Assembly (NCBI RefSeq): GCF_036662795.1
Contig: NZ_JBAFWZ010000003.1
Location: 1-64,000 of the forward strand
Direction of reading: 5' to 3'
From: Lysinibacillus_B sp036662795
Lineage (GTDB): Bacteria; Bacillota; Bacilli; Bacillales_A; Planococcaceae
DNA length: 64,000 nt
Each line of letters begins with the position of its first letter. Positions within the stretch are counted from its first letter, which is position 1. The translations under genes were made by a program, and so were the position numbers. Shown piece by piece: positions 35,058-44,541 of the stretch. A model generated the notes under the pieces. The model worked only from the letters and a program-made list of their open reading frames with translations, was not told the origin of the DNA and searched no databases.

Positions 35058-37172
35058 TTATTTTTTAGCTACCTGTAGTAAGCGCAATGAATTGAACACC
35101 ACTAGTAAGGTTGCACCCATATCAGCAAAAATAGCAATCCATAACGTTAACCACCCTGGGATAACAAGCAATAAAGCGATCACTTTTAATCCTAATGCAA
35201 AAATGATATTTTGCTTTATAATTGAAAGTGTTTTTTGACTTAATCGAATAGTATAAGGAAGTTTTCGTAAGTCGTCAGCCATTAGAGCAATATCAGCTGT
35301 TTCTAAGGCGGCATCGGTACCTGCTCCACCCATCGCAATACCGACTGAGGCTGATGCAAGCGCTGGTGCATCGTTCACTCCATCCCCAACCATTGCAACT
35401 GAATCAAATTTTTGCTGCAGCTCCTTAATGGCCTCTAGCTTATGCTCAGGCAATAAGGATGCACGTACATCCGAAAGCTGTAGTTCACTCCCAATCGCCT
35501 TGGCAGTTTGCTCTGCATCCCCTGTCAGCATAATTGTTTGCTGTCCTTGCTCTCTAAGGTTTTGAATAACCTGTTTACTTTCTTTACGAAGCTGGTCGGC
35601 TATTGCAATAATTCCAAGTAATTGTGAATCCGTAGAGACTGCAATAACGGATTTCCCTTGCTGTGAGAATTGCATAGAAGAAGCTTTTATTCTTTCATTA
35701 ATTGGAACAATGGTTTCAATCCATTGCAGACTACCTGCATAGATTTTTTTACCATCTACTGTTGCATACGCGCCTTTACCTGTTACAGATTGGAACTCAA
35801 ACGGAGTTAACGGCTCTATATTCAATGCAGTTGCTTTTGCTAATATGGCACGTGCAAGTGGATGCTGCGAGCTTTTTTCCACAGTAGCGACTGCTATTAA
35901 TAATGCCCCCTCCGTAATCGGATCCATTGCTATAATATCTGTTACTTCTGGTTGACCTTTCGTCAGCGTTCCTGTTTTATCGAAGGCGATCGCTTTAATA
36001 CGCCCCAATTCCTCTAAATAGACGCCACCTTTTATGAGAACGCCTTGTTTTGCTGCATTACCAATGGCTGTAACAATCGCGACTGGTGTTGAAATAACAA
36101 GTGCACAAGGACAGCCAACTACTAGCACTGCTAAGCCTTGATAAATCCATTGTGACCATTCACCCGTAAATAGTGGAGGAATCACAGCGACTAAAAGAGC
36201 GACTAACATAATTGCAGGTGTATAATATTTGGCAAACTTATCTACGAATTGTTGCGAAGGGGCTTTTTCTGCTTGTGCCTCCTCCACTAAATGAATTATT
36301 TTTGCAATAGTCGTATCCTCAACACGCTTTGTAACCACGATTTCAAGGGCACCCTCTTCATTTAGTGTACCTGCGAATACTTCACTTCCCTTTTCCTTCT
36401 TTACTGGCGTGGACTCACCGGTAATTGGAGCCTGATTTACCGTAGAAATACCACCAATTACCTTACCGTCCATCGCAATTTTTTGACCTGGTTTGACAAT
36501 TAATATATCACCTATTGCAATATCGGCTGTAGATACCTCCACTTCATGATGATGATCCCCATGTGAACGCTTTATTAACGCAACAGGTGGCGCAATATCC
36601 ATAAGTCCTTCAATGGATTGACGCGCTTTATTCATAGAGTATGCCTCTAGCGCCTCGCTCACCGCAAATAAGAACACTACAATCGCAGCTTCTTGCCACT
36701 CGCCAATAATCGCTGCGCCAATGATAGCAATGGTCATTAGTGTTTTCATATCAAACTCGAACTTCAATAAGTTACGGAAGCCAACTTTAAAAATTCCTAT
36801 TCCACCAATCACGATAGCAATAAGGTAAAGCCAATTAGAAACTGTATTACCTTCTCCTCGTGAGAAGCTAAAATAAAGGGACACTACTATAAATAAAAGT
36901 GAAACACTCGCTAAAATATTTTCTTTTCGTTTATAAAATGGAACAGATTTCTTAATTATCCGATCGGAAGCTTTTACAACTTTGATACCATCAAATGCCC
37001 CAGCCTGCTCTAATTGTTCAATTGTAGCATCTCCGACAACTGTTAACTTTGCCGCCCCAAAATTGACCTGACACTCCTGAACCGTTGATATATCACGAAT
37101 ATTACGTTCAAATTTTGCCGCGCAACTTGCACAGGATAAATTTTGTAATCTATATTGTTGCTGTTCCTTCAA
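35058..37172 (-). CDS. cadA: Heavy-metal P-type ATPase (Zn/Cd/Pb efflux, CadA)
   Basis: A 704-residue metal exporter. An N-terminal HMA domain (CASC at residues 14-17) is followed by eight membrane segments, a His-rich loop HGDHHHE, the TGES actuator motif, the CPC metal site (VVGCPCALV), the phosphorylation motif DKTGTLT, SQHPLA and GDGVNDAPAL. CPC with the P1B-2 layout predicts zinc, cadmium or lead. I prefer TTG at 37172, six bases after GGAG; an ATG at 37178 touches that site. It lies inside the cadC operon and overlaps cadC. Confidence 0.95.
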   Translation of the reverse strand: MKEQQQYRLQNLSCASCAAKFERNIRDISTVQECQVNFGAAKLTVVGDATIEQLEQAGAFDGIKVVKASDRIIKKSVPFYKRKENILASVSLLFIVVSLYFSFSRGEGNTVSNWLYLIAIVIGGIGIFKVGFRNLLKFEFDMKTLMTIAIIGAAIIGEWQEAAIVVFLFAVSEALEAYSMNKARQSIEGLMDIAPPVALIKRSHGDHHHEVEVSTADIAIGDILIVKPGQKIAMDGKVIGGISTVNQAPITGESTPVKKEKGSEVFAGTLNEEGALEIVVTKRVEDTTIAKIIHLVEEAQAEKAPSQQFVDKFAKYYTPAIMLVALLVAVIPPLFTGEWSQWIYQGLAVLVVGCPCALVISTPVAIVTAIGNAAKQGVLIKGGVYLEELGRIKAIAFDKTGTLTKGQPEVTDIIAMDPITEGALLIAVATVEKSSQHPLARAILAKATALNIEPLTPFEFQSVTGKGAYATVDGKKIYAGSLQWIETIVPINERIKASSMQFSQQGKSVIAVSTDSQLLGIIAIADQLRKESKQVIQNLREQGQQTIMLTGDAEQTAKAIGSELQLSDVRASLLPEHKLEAIKELQQKFDSVAMVGDGVNDAPALASASVGIAMGGAGTDAALETADIALMADDLRKLPYTIRLSQKTLSIIKQNIIFALGLKVIALLLVIPGWLTLWIAIFADMGATLLVVFNSLRLLQVAKK

Positions 37173-37530
37173 TGTCATCTCCAGTCACTTCCTTTGAATG
37201 TTCGTAGGCAATCGTTACAATTTGGTACACATGATCGTCCTCTAGAGAGTAATACATTTGCTTTCCATCTCGGAAAGATTTAGCTAATCCGTTTTCCTTT
37301 AAAAATCGTAAATGATGTGAGGCTGTAGCAACTGAGGAACCGATTATCGCTGCTACATCACAAACACATAAGCTTTCTTCTACCGTTAATGCATAGGCAA
37401 TTTTTAAACGCGTTTCATCCGCTAACGCCTTTAAAAACTTCGCAACCTTTGATAAGTCAGGTATTTGTTCCTGTACTCGTAAAACGACATCTTCATTTGT
37501 CTTCGTTACATCACATACATCTTTTATCAT
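37150..37530 (-). CDS. cadC: ArsR/SmtB family metal sensor CadC
   Basis: A 126-residue winged-helix repressor. The metal-site cysteines are seen in the N-terminal CDVTK and in LCVCD on the alpha-3 helix (about residues 54-58). The recognition helix is SSVATASHHLRFLKENGLA. It represses its own promoter and cadA until cadmium, lead or zinc binds. ATG at 37530 follows GAGGTG. The operator and promoter at 37569-37614 fit autoregulation. Confidence 0.94.
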   Translation of the reverse strand: MIKDVCDVTKTNEDVVLRVQEQIPDLSKVAKFLKALADETRLKIAYALTVEESLCVCDVAAIIGSSVATASHHLRFLKENGLAKSFRDGKQMYYSLEDDHVYQIVTIAYEHSKEVTGDDIEGTATI

Positions 37531-37568
37531 GTATTCACCTCATTCAAACCCTGATTTGATTGTTATTA

Positions 37569-37614
37569 ATTATATACCACGATTTACCAACATTCAAACA
37601 TTTATTTGAATGTT
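37569..37614 (-). promoter_or_regulatory. cadC-cadA promoter with CadC-type operator
   Basis: On the minus strand TTGAAT (37592-37597), 17 bases and TATAAT (37569-37574) form a good sigma-A promoter. A perfect inverted repeat with 10-base arms AACATTCAAA/TTTGAATGTT and a 6-base centre (37589-37614) covers the -35, as expected of an ArsR/SmtB operator. Confidence 0.85.
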
Positions 37615-37629
37615 TTCAGCTACTTAATA

Positions 37630-37656
37630 AAAAAAGCCTACCGAAGTAGACTTTTT
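37630..37656 (-). terminator. Terminator after the penicillin acylase gene
   Basis: AAGTCTAC pairs with GTAGGCTT around TTCG (one G-T pair) and is followed by seven T residues on the minus strand. Confidence 0.8.
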
Positions 37657-37661
37657 TGATT

Positions 37662-40040
37662 TTATTTTGCTTTTAATGTTAGCTTATACGATTTCTCATA
37701 TTCTCCTACGATACTTGTTGTGTGATACTCTCCATTAATCCAATCTTCAATTTGATCATGATACCACTCTGATTTAACATGACCACTTTGACCTGGACCA
37801 ACAATATGCTCTGCCCTTGATAAATCATTTAAATCTACAACAAATCGCCACGAAGCTCCATGATCAACCTCTCCGTCGTCATTATTTGCTGCAGCCTGAA
37901 CAGTCGTACGAGATCCTCCAACTGGCTGTGGTTTCGGATTTAAGTACATCTCTAACACTTTCGACGCACCTGCAATTGAATGATCGAAGGTTAATTGATG
38001 ATAATCACCCCAAGCCCACTTTTCACTATTCTTTCCGAAGTCCTCAGAAATATCCGCTACTGCACGTTCGAAGGACTCAAAAACTAATGCATCAAGTCCA
38101 CCCGCCTGTTTAATCCAAACACCTTCTTTACCAGAGTAAGCATCGCGCAATAAATTATCCGTTACCTGGAATTTACCAGGCATCATCTCATAAACATCCT
38201 CTGGCATCGAATCCTCAAATAGGGTTGCCTTTATTTCTTCTAATAAATAATGCCAAACAAGCGGCTGTGGTGCATCCACTGTTTCTACATAATCCCATTC
38301 TTGAAGTGAAGCTATAATATCACTATAGTTCTTTTTCGTGTCCATCTTTTTTAATGTTTCAATAAAATGTGGTAAAAATTCTGCGGCATACAGGTTTTTC
38401 TTATCCATTTGAATATCCTTCATATCCTGGAGCGTTAGCTTATCCTTCGCCTCTAACATTTCTGCTATACGCTCATATCGGTACGGCTGTGCCCAAAAGC
38501 CAGAAATATGGTAGGGGTATTCATCACCAACTATTTCATTATTTGCGGTTGCGATGTAGCCCTCCTTAGGATTAATTACTGTAGGTAGCTCCTCAAATGG
38601 TACAAAACCATCCCATCCATATTGGGATGAATCTCCTGGCACCGGTAATTGGCCATTACCTTTTTTTCGAATTGGTACATTGCCATTCGCACGATAGGCA
38701 ATTGTCCCATCCTTCGCAGCAAATACAAAGTTTTGAGCAGGGGCCATAAAATCACGTAGTGCCGTATCAAATTCTGACCAATTCTTTGCTTTATTAAAGC
38801 CCATCACAGCTTGTAGCTCTCTTGTTGGCTCAAGTGCTGTCCACTGCATAGAGAATACAGCACTCGCAGGCTCTTCATCAAAAACCAACTCAGAAATTAT
38901 CGGACCATGTCGAGTGACAACTACTTCAAAATCGACTGTTTCGCCATCCTTTACGAGAATTGGCTCATTACGCACCTCTGCTTTTTCATACTGTCCATCA
39001 TATAAAAACTCATAAGGATTATTTGGATTGGGCTTTTCAATATATAAATCCTGTACATCTGGATTTACATTCGTGACCCCCCAAGCGATTGACTCATTAT
39101 GACCTAAAATTATCCCTGGAATTCCGGCAAATATAACACCACTTACATTTTGTTCGGGTGATTTTAAATGCATCTGATACCAAATAGAAGGCGTATTTAA
39201 CCCTAAATGCGGATCATCTGCTAGCAACGGGGCACCCGATTCACTTTTCTCACCCGATACAACCCAGTTGTTACTACCATTAAACTCATTTGGAATTAGT
39301 CCTGTCTCAAAGGCTCCTGCAACCTGAACAGGATTTGCTAAATTAGCTTCAATAATAGAGCGTGCATTTTCTGGATAATCTACGACAAGCTCTGCCATCT
39401 GATCTTCCGTGAAATTTTGTAGTGCCCAATGACGAAACGCCAGTAGGTTCCAGTTTCCACCTAAGTCGTACGCCATAAATTTGCCAATCGTTAGCGAATC
39501 TATTGCTGTCCAAGGCTTAGGTTCATAGCCAAGCAGCTTAAATTCATAAGGTAATTTCGATGTTCCGTTAACTTCCTTTATATACGCATTTACGCCTTCT
39601 GCATACCATTCGAGCACTCTCTTCGCTTCTGCATTATAGCCATCCCAGGAAAGCTCTGCGGCATGTCGCAAGCTGAATGTCCGGAAGAATTTATCCGTAT
39701 CTACAGCAGCTTCCCCAACTACTTCAGCTAGCATCCCACTTGCCTGTCGACGCGCTAAATCCATTTGGAAAAGTCGGTCCTGTGCCTGTACATATCCCTG
39801 TGCACGGTAAAGATCCTCATCAGACATCGCCTCGATATGTGGTACTCCAGCTTCATCCCGGGTTACTGTGACATCCTGATTTAAGATTTCTACTGATACT
39901 TCTCCTTGGATTTTTGGCTCCGATTTCCCAATATACACATTGAGCGCAGTCAAAGCGACAATAGTAACCGCTATTAAAATACCGACAAGCCATAAAATAA
40001 AACGCAGTAATTTCCCCTTCTTTTTTCTCTCATTTTCCAC
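37662..40040 (-). CDS. Penicillin acylase family protein (Ntn hydrolase)
   Basis: A 792-residue S45-family precursor. An N-terminal membrane segment (about residues 12-33) precedes the alpha chain and spacer. The catalytic serine that becomes the N terminus of the beta chain is in NGSNNWVVSG (about residue 256), followed by ADDPHLGL and AWGVTNVNPD. Relatives cleave amide bonds of beta-lactams or acyl-homoserine lactones; the natural substrate here is unknown. GTG at 40040 follows GGGGTGGG. It is a single gene, probably anchored outside the membrane. Confidence 0.92.
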   Translation of the reverse strand: MENERKKKGKLLRFILWLVGILIAVTIVALTALNVYIGKSEPKIQGEVSVEILNQDVTVTRDEAGVPHIEAMSDEDLYRAQGYVQAQDRLFQMDLARRQASGMLAEVVGEAAVDTDKFFRTFSLRHAAELSWDGYNAEAKRVLEWYAEGVNAYIKEVNGTSKLPYEFKLLGYEPKPWTAIDSLTIGKFMAYDLGGNWNLLAFRHWALQNFTEDQMAELVVDYPENARSIIEANLANPVQVAGAFETGLIPNEFNGSNNWVVSGEKSESGAPLLADDPHLGLNTPSIWYQMHLKSPEQNVSGVIFAGIPGIILGHNESIAWGVTNVNPDVQDLYIEKPNPNNPYEFLYDGQYEKAEVRNEPILVKDGETVDFEVVVTRHGPIISELVFDEEPASAVFSMQWTALEPTRELQAVMGFNKAKNWSEFDTALRDFMAPAQNFVFAAKDGTIAYRANGNVPIRKKGNGQLPVPGDSSQYGWDGFVPFEELPTVINPKEGYIATANNEIVGDEYPYHISGFWAQPYRYERIAEMLEAKDKLTLQDMKDIQMDKKNLYAAEFLPHFIETLKKMDTKKNYSDIIASLQEWDYVETVDAPQPLVWHYLLEEIKATLFEDSMPEDVYEMMPGKFQVTDNLLRDAYSGKEGVWIKQAGGLDALVFESFERAVADISEDFGKNSEKWAWGDYHQLTFDHSIAGASKVLEMYLNPKPQPVGGSRTTVQAAANNDDGEVDHGASWRFVVDLNDLSRAEHIVGPGQSGHVKSEWYHDQIEDWINGEYHTTSIVGEYEKSYKLTLKAK

Positions 40041-40083
40041 TTATTTCCCACCCCTTTTTCAAACTTACTTAATAAAATTCCGC

Positions 40084-40135
40084 AAAAAAAGAAGAAGTCC
40101 TCCAAAATACTATAATTAAGGAGTCTCTTCTTCTA
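40084..40135 (-). terminator. Terminator after exoA
   Basis: AGAAGAAG pairs with CTTCTTCT, and CTCC with GGAG inside it, around a long loop. Seven T residues follow on the minus strand. Confidence 0.75.
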
Positions 40136-40900
40136 CTATATGCTTATATTTTCTACTTCAAGTACTATCGGACAATGATCACTCCCAAGTACATGTGCGT
40201 GGATATCCGCTACCGATACATTCTGTACAATGCGGTTTGAAATAATAAAATAATCTATCCGCCATCCGATGTTCCGTTCACGTACTTTGTTCATATATGA
40301 CCACCACGTATAGGCATCTGTTCGATCAGGATATATATAACGGAATGAATCTGTAAATCCAGCTGCAAGTAAATCCGTCATTTTGCCTCGTTCTTCTTCT
40401 GTAAAACCCGAATTACCCCTGTTCGATTTTGCATTTTTTATATCAGATTCAGTATGTGCAACATTCAAATCGCCACAGTAAATAACCGGTTTATCAGTAT
40501 CTAACCCTTGTAAATATTGGGTGAGCTTGTCCTCCCATTGAAGTCGGAACGGAAGCCTTGCTAAATCACGTTGTGCATTTGGTGTATACACATTGACTAA
40601 GTAGAAGTGAGGATATTCAAGTGTAATTATTCTGCCCTCATCCTCTGTTTCCTCTTCGCCAACACCATATTTTACGCTTAGAGGTTCATGCTTTGTAAAA
40701 ATTGCTGTTCCAGAATAACCTTTTTTCTGTGCATAGTTCCAGTATTGATAATAGCCTTCCAGCGGTAACTCCACTTGTCCTGCTTGACACTTCGATTCCT
40801 GAATACAAAAAAAGTCTGCGTCCATTTCATGAAAATAATTTAAAAAGCCCTTCGATACACATGCACGAATTCCATTCACATTCCACGATATAAATTTCAT
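40136..40900 (-). CDS. exoA: Exodeoxyribonuclease III / AP endonuclease ExoA
   Basis: A 254-residue Xth-family enzyme of base-excision repair that cuts at abasic sites. Active-site motifs: SWNVNGIRA, CIQESK with the metal-binding glutamate, GDLNVAH, DAYTWWSY and the terminal GSDHCPI with the catalytic histidine. ATG at 40900 follows AAGGAG. It is a single gene between two terminators. Confidence 0.95.
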   Translation of the reverse strand: MKFISWNVNGIRACVSKGFLNYFHEMDADFFCIQESKCQAGQVELPLEGYYQYWNYAQKKGYSGTAIFTKHEPLSVKYGVGEEETEDEGRIITLEYPHFYLVNVYTPNAQRDLARLPFRLQWEDKLTQYLQGLDTDKPVIYCGDLNVAHTESDIKNAKSNRGNSGFTEEERGKMTDLLAAGFTDSFRYIYPDRTDAYTWWSYMNKVRERNIGWRIDYFIISNRIVQNVSVADIHAHVLGSDHCPIVLEVENISI

Positions 40901-40915
40901 CTCATACTCCTTAGA

Positions 40916-40942
40916 AAAACCTGCCGCAAAAATGCGACAGGT
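40916..40942 (-). terminator. Terminator after murB
   Basis: A 10-bp stem with one G-T pair (40919-40928 with 40933-40942), followed by T residues on the minus strand. Its 5' arm reaches the murB stop codon. Confidence 0.8.
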
Positions 40943-41856
40943 TATTTATCTTCTCCTACAATTTTAACCTCGAGCTCTAAATCAATATCAAATTTGTCCT
41001 TTACTGTACGCTGGACCATTTGAATTGTTTCGATATAATCAGTTGCCGATGCATTATTTTTATTAATAATAAAGCCAGCATGCTTTGTGGACACTTCAGC
41101 TCCACCTACGCCCTTACCCTGTAAATCACTATCTTGAATTAGCTTCCCTGCAAAATAGCCAGGTGGACGTTTAAAGACACTTCCTGCTGATGGGTATTCA
41201 AGCGGCTGCTTTGACTCTCGCTGATACGTTAAATCCGCTATTTTAGCATCAATATCAGCTTGATTGCCCTCCGTCAGCTGGAACTTTGCATTTAACACAT
41301 AATATCCTTCTTTAGCGATAATACTTTTTCGATAGGCAAGCTCTAGCTCATCTTTTGATAGTACTAGCCGCTCTCCCTCTTGTGTTAAAACAGTACAGTC
41401 TACAATGATATCTTTGATTTCTCCACCGTAAGCACCCGCATTCATTGCCATGGCACCACCGATAGAACCAGGAATCCCGCAAGCAAACTCGAAGCCTGTT
41501 AAGCATTTTCCTGCTGCCTGTCTTGACACTTCTTTAATCAATGCCCCTGCTTGTGCTACCACTAGATCACCATTAATATGAATGGCATCGAGCTTGGCAA
41601 AGTGCAGCACAATTCCGCGCACACCTCCGTCTCTAACAACCATGTTCGAGCCATTCCCTAGCATCAATATCGGCACTTTCGTTTCATGTGCATATTTGAC
41701 AATATCAGCTGCCTGTTGCTCCGTTTCAGGCATAACAAAAATATCCGCTATCCCTCCTAGTTTTGTCATTGTATACTGCTTTAAAGATTCATTGGTTTTA
41801 ACATTTTGTGGATTCACAATTTGAGCTAAATCTTTTGCCCATTGTTGTATTGTCAT
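40942..41856 (-). CDS. murB: UDP-N-acetylenolpyruvoylglucosamine reductase MurB
   Basis: A 304-residue FAD flavoprotein reducing the enolpyruvyl group to lactate in muramic acid synthesis. FAD-binding motifs are TMTKLGGIADI, MLGNGSNMVVRDGG and GIPGSIGGAMAMNAGAYGGE. The catalytic serine is in PSAGSVFKRP and the glutamate in the C-terminal region, as in type II MurB. ATG at 41856 is preferred because an ATG nine bases earlier touches AAAGGGA. It follows the HxlR regulator gene by 18 bases. Confidence 0.96.
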   Translation of the reverse strand: MTIQQWAKDLAQIVNPQNVKTNESLKQYTMTKLGGIADIFVMPETEQQAADIVKYAHETKVPILMLGNGSNMVVRDGGVRGIVLHFAKLDAIHINGDLVVAQAGALIKEVSRQAAGKCLTGFEFACGIPGSIGGAMAMNAGAYGGEIKDIIVDCTVLTQEGERLVLSKDELELAYRKSIIAKEGYYVLNAKFQLTEGNQADIDAKIADLTYQRESKQPLEYPSAGSVFKRPPGYFAGKLIQDSDLQGKGVGGAEVSTKHAGFIINKNNASATDYIETIQMVQRTVKDKFDIDLELEVKIVGEDK

Positions 41857-41874
41857 GCAAGCCATTCCCTTTCC

Positions 41875-42180
41875 TTATGTCCAGTTTTGTGCCCAACGCT
41901 CAATTTCGCGTACAGCTCCTTCTAAAGAACGCCCCTTTTCAGTTAAAGAATATTCAACTCGAATAGGCACCTCTGAAAATACGTTACGTTCAACGATGTC
42001 CTCTTTCTCTAATTCCTTCAAGCGCTCAGATAACAAACGACCACTTATAGGTAATGCAGACTCTATCGCATTAAAACGTTGTGGTCCGTCTAACAATTGA
42101 TAAATGATTAAAGCTGTCCAACGTTTCCCAATAAGCTCCATCGCTTTAGAAAGACGGGGACATAGTGCTGTTTCTTTCAT
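41875..42180 (-). CDS. HxlR-type redox regulator (YodB-like)
   Basis: A 101-residue MarR/HxlR winged-helix repressor most like B. subtilis YodB. The N-terminal redox cysteine is present in ALCPRL (residue 7), followed by GKRWTALIIYQLLDGPQRF and SGRLLSERLKELEKEDIVER. YodB-type proteins sense quinones and diamide through this cysteine. ATG at 42180 follows GAGGTG. It is divergent from the YceI gene and one gene away from an azoreductase, a typical YodB target. Confidence 0.87.
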   Translation of the reverse strand: MKETALCPRLSKAMELIGKRWTALIIYQLLDGPQRFNAIESALPISGRLLSERLKELEKEDIVERNVFSEVPIRVEYSLTEKGRSLEGAVREIERWAQNWT

Positions 42181-42388
42181 TTTGTTCACCTCTACATCGT
42201 CTATTGTAACGATATTTAAATTGAAAGTAAATTTACATTATCATAAATATATATTAATTTACCATTAATCAATTACTTACGAAAGATAACTTATATTCCA
42301 CGACTATTCACTCTAATTTATTACACATATTGTACTAATTTTACATTTAATTTATTATTTATACATATATACAAAGGAGGGACTATGA

Positions 42389-42916
42389 ATGACTCGATAT
42401 GCAGTAGATGTTGCACGCTCTGAAATAGGATTTTCTGTAAGGCATATGTTAGTGTCAAAGGTAAAGGGGAAATTTGAATCCTACTCAGCTACAATTCAAG
42501 CTTCTAATATTTCAACTTTAGAAGATGCAAAGATAATATTTGAAATTGATGTTGCCAGTATTTCCACTCGCGATAGTGCACGCGACCAACATTTAATATC
42601 GGCTGATTTTTTCGACGCTGATCGATTCCCCAAAATATATTTCGAGCTATCCGATCTCATCGCTCTAGAAAATCGAAGTTCAAAACTTATCGGGAATCTC
42701 ACAATTAAAAATATTACACAAGCAATTAGCTTTGACGTCCAGCATAACGGGTATGAGTTAAAGGCTTGGGGCGCAGAAACTCACTACTTTACATGTTCAG
42801 CTTTTATAAATCGAAAAGATTTCGGTCTTACATATAATGCATTAATTGAAGCAGGTGGTACGATTATTGATGAAAATATTCTTATCTCCGTAAAATTAGA
42901 AATTCATTCAATATAA
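42389..42916 (+). CDS. YceI family lipid-binding-like protein
   Basis: A 175-residue YceI-family lipocalin-like barrel; members bind polyisoprenoids or similar hydrophobic molecules. Family features are the start YAVDVARSEIGFSVRHM, IDVASISTRDSARDQHLISADFFDADRFP and the closing strand ILISVKLEI. There is no signal peptide, so it is probably cytoplasmic. ATG at 42389 follows AAAGGAGG at eight bases. Its promoter region is shared with the divergent YodB-like regulator, which may control it. Confidence 0.92.
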   Translation: MTRYAVDVARSEIGFSVRHMLVSKVKGKFESYSATIQASNISTLEDAKIIFEIDVASISTRDSARDQHLISADFFDADRFPKIYFELSDLIALENRSSKLIGNLTIKNITQAISFDVQHNGYELKAWGAETHYFTCSAFINRKDFGLTYNALIEAGGTIIDENILISVKLEIHSI

Positions 42917-42918
42917 AA

Positions 42919-42942
42919 ATCCCAGGTATAGTTACCTGGGAT
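42919..42942. terminator. Bidirectional terminator between yceI and azoR
   Basis: A perfect 10-bp stem (42919-42928 with 42933-42942) with a 4-base loop between converging genes. Confidence 0.9.
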
Positions 42943-42949
42943 CAAATCC

Positions 42950-43588
42950 TTACGCTAAAACTGTTTCTAATTTTTGTGCAACTTCTTTTACTTTTTCTAA
43001 GCCCGCTGCAATGATGTTCTCTGCTTCTGCTGGGTTTGCATTGTGGCCCTCAATAATAACCTCATCCACTTTTTGCATACCGTATACACCACCGATAACT
43101 GTGTTGATATATGTTGCAGCCATTTCCATTGGTGCAGTCTCTGGTGTTGAATAAATACCACCACGTGCTGATAATACAATGTACTTTTTATCAGTCATTA
43201 AGCTCACTAGGTTGCCATTTTCATCATATTTAAATGAATAACCTGCACCGTACGTATAGTCGATGAATGATTGTAATGCAGCTGGAATCGTTAAGTTCCA
43301 TAATGGGAATGCAAATACTACTAGGTCAGCAGCTGATAATGCTTCGCGTGATTTATTGAATGCCGCTAAAGAAGCACTCTCTTTTTCGTTTAATTCTTCA
43401 CCAGCTTGTGCTTTACCAAATGCGTTAAACAGGTCTTGTCCAAAGTATGCTAAATCTTCAGCAAATACGTCGAAAGTTGTTACGTTAACTCCTGCCACTT
43501 TTGAAGCTTCTGCTACGAATGTTTCGTACATTTTTGTTGATACGCCATCAGGGCGGTTGTTTGCTTTTACTACTAAAACGTTAGTCAT
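42950..43588 (-). CDS. azoR: FMN-dependent NADH:quinone reductase / azoreductase
   Basis: A 212-residue AzoR-family flavoprotein that reduces quinones by two electrons and cleaves azo dyes. Visible are the FMN phosphate loop region NRPDGVSTKMYETF, the flavodoxin-like FPLWNLTIPAALQSFIDY and the ARGGIYS loop. ATG at 43588 follows GAGGAG. Its promoter carries an MhqR-type palindrome, suggesting induction by quinones. Confidence 0.94.
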   Translation of the reverse strand: MTNVLVVKANNRPDGVSTKMYETFVAEASKVAGVNVTTFDVFAEDLAYFGQDLFNAFGKAQAGEELNEKESASLAAFNKSREALSAADLVVFAFPLWNLTIPAALQSFIDYTYGAGYSFKYDENGNLVSLMTDKKYIVLSARGGIYSTPETAPMEMAATYINTVIGGVYGMQKVDEVIIEGHNANPAEAENIIAAGLEKVKEVAQKLETVLA

Positions 43589-43625
43589 TTATAGAATTCT
43601 CCTCGTAATTTACATTTTTGAAATA

Positions 43626-43679
43626 TATCTCGAATTCAAGATACCTCTTTATAATAATAGAGCAACACATAAAAATCAA
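43626..43679 (-). promoter_or_regulatory. azoR promoter with MhqR-type operator
   Basis: On the minus strand TTGATT (43674-43679), 17 bases and TATTAT (43651-43656) form the promoter. Seven bases further is an 18-base near-perfect palindrome TATCTTGAATTCGAGATA (43626-43643), almost identical to the published B. subtilis MhqR box as I recall it. It would cover the transcription start. Confidence 0.75.
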
Positions 43680-43708
43680 CAATGTTACTCTACTACTTTT
43701 GACTGAAA

Positions 43709-44413
43709 TTAAATTTCACATTCAGTATCGGTACAGACTGCACCTGCATCGCCTACTATGTTTAACGATTTTTTCAACCCTGCTTCCGAAGCTGCTTGCT
43801 CTATTGTTTGTTCGAATACCGATTGCGGCTGTGCACCAGAAATGCCATATTTATTGTTAAAGACAAAGAATGGCACCCCTCGAACGCCTAGCTGTTGCGC
43901 TTCGTATATATCCTTTTCTACTGATTCATCATATTCATCGGTATTTAAAACATCCTGCACACGCTGCTTAGTTAGTCCCGCCTCCGTTGCTAGCCTCTCC
44001 AATACTTCTACTAGCCCTATTGCTTCGCCCTCAAGAAAATATGCACGAAGTACTCTTTCGTTATATTCCTCTGCCTTCCCCTCATCTATTGCAAGTTTAG
44101 CTAAACGATGGGCTGCTGTTGTATTTGCAGTCTTCATATCATCAAAGTTATATTCCAATCCGACCTCTTTGGCGCGATCTGCAACATTATTCGTCATGTT
44201 TTTAGCCTCTTGCACCGAAATGCCATACTTACGAGAAAGTGCACTATATATAGACTCCTCAGCATGGACTGGGGTAGTTGGATCTAATAAATAACTTTTA
44301 TACTCTACTTGAAGTTGCCCCTTATATCCCGTTTTTTCAATAGCCTGCTCTAATTGTTTTTTACCGATATAACAAAAAGGACATACATAATCTGACCAAA
44401 TTTCAATTTTCAT
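43709..44413 (-). CDS. DsbA-family thiol oxidoreductase (FrnE/YwbO type)
   Basis: A 234-residue thioredoxin-fold protein with the FrnE-type active site CPFC (residues 11-14) and a helical insertion, then the cis-proline motif RGVPFFVFN. No signal peptide, so it acts in the cytoplasm. The C terminus has an extra CTDTEC cysteine pair. Similar proteins are linked to oxidative and thiol stress, matching the azoreductase next door. ATG at 44413 follows AAAGGAGG. Confidence 0.9.
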   Translation of the reverse strand: MKIEIWSDYVCPFCYIGKKQLEQAIEKTGYKGQLQVEYKSYLLDPTTPVHAEESIYSALSRKYGISVQEAKNMTNNVADRAKEVGLEYNFDDMKTANTTAAHRLAKLAIDEGKAEEYNERVLRAYFLEGEAIGLVEVLERLATEAGLTKQRVQDVLNTDEYDESVEKDIYEAQQLGVRGVPFFVFNNKYGISGAQPQSVFEQTIEQAASEAGLKKSLNIVGDAGAVCTDTECEI

Positions 44414-44541
44414 AGTTTACTTCCTCCTTTCATTTTATTGTACCGAGGAAATGTAAGCTCTTACAATTAATAAGTCTCATGAATATTGTGCTGTTTATTA
44501 CCCAATACTGAACGGTAAAAAAGAAAGAAAGTGGGAAGTTG

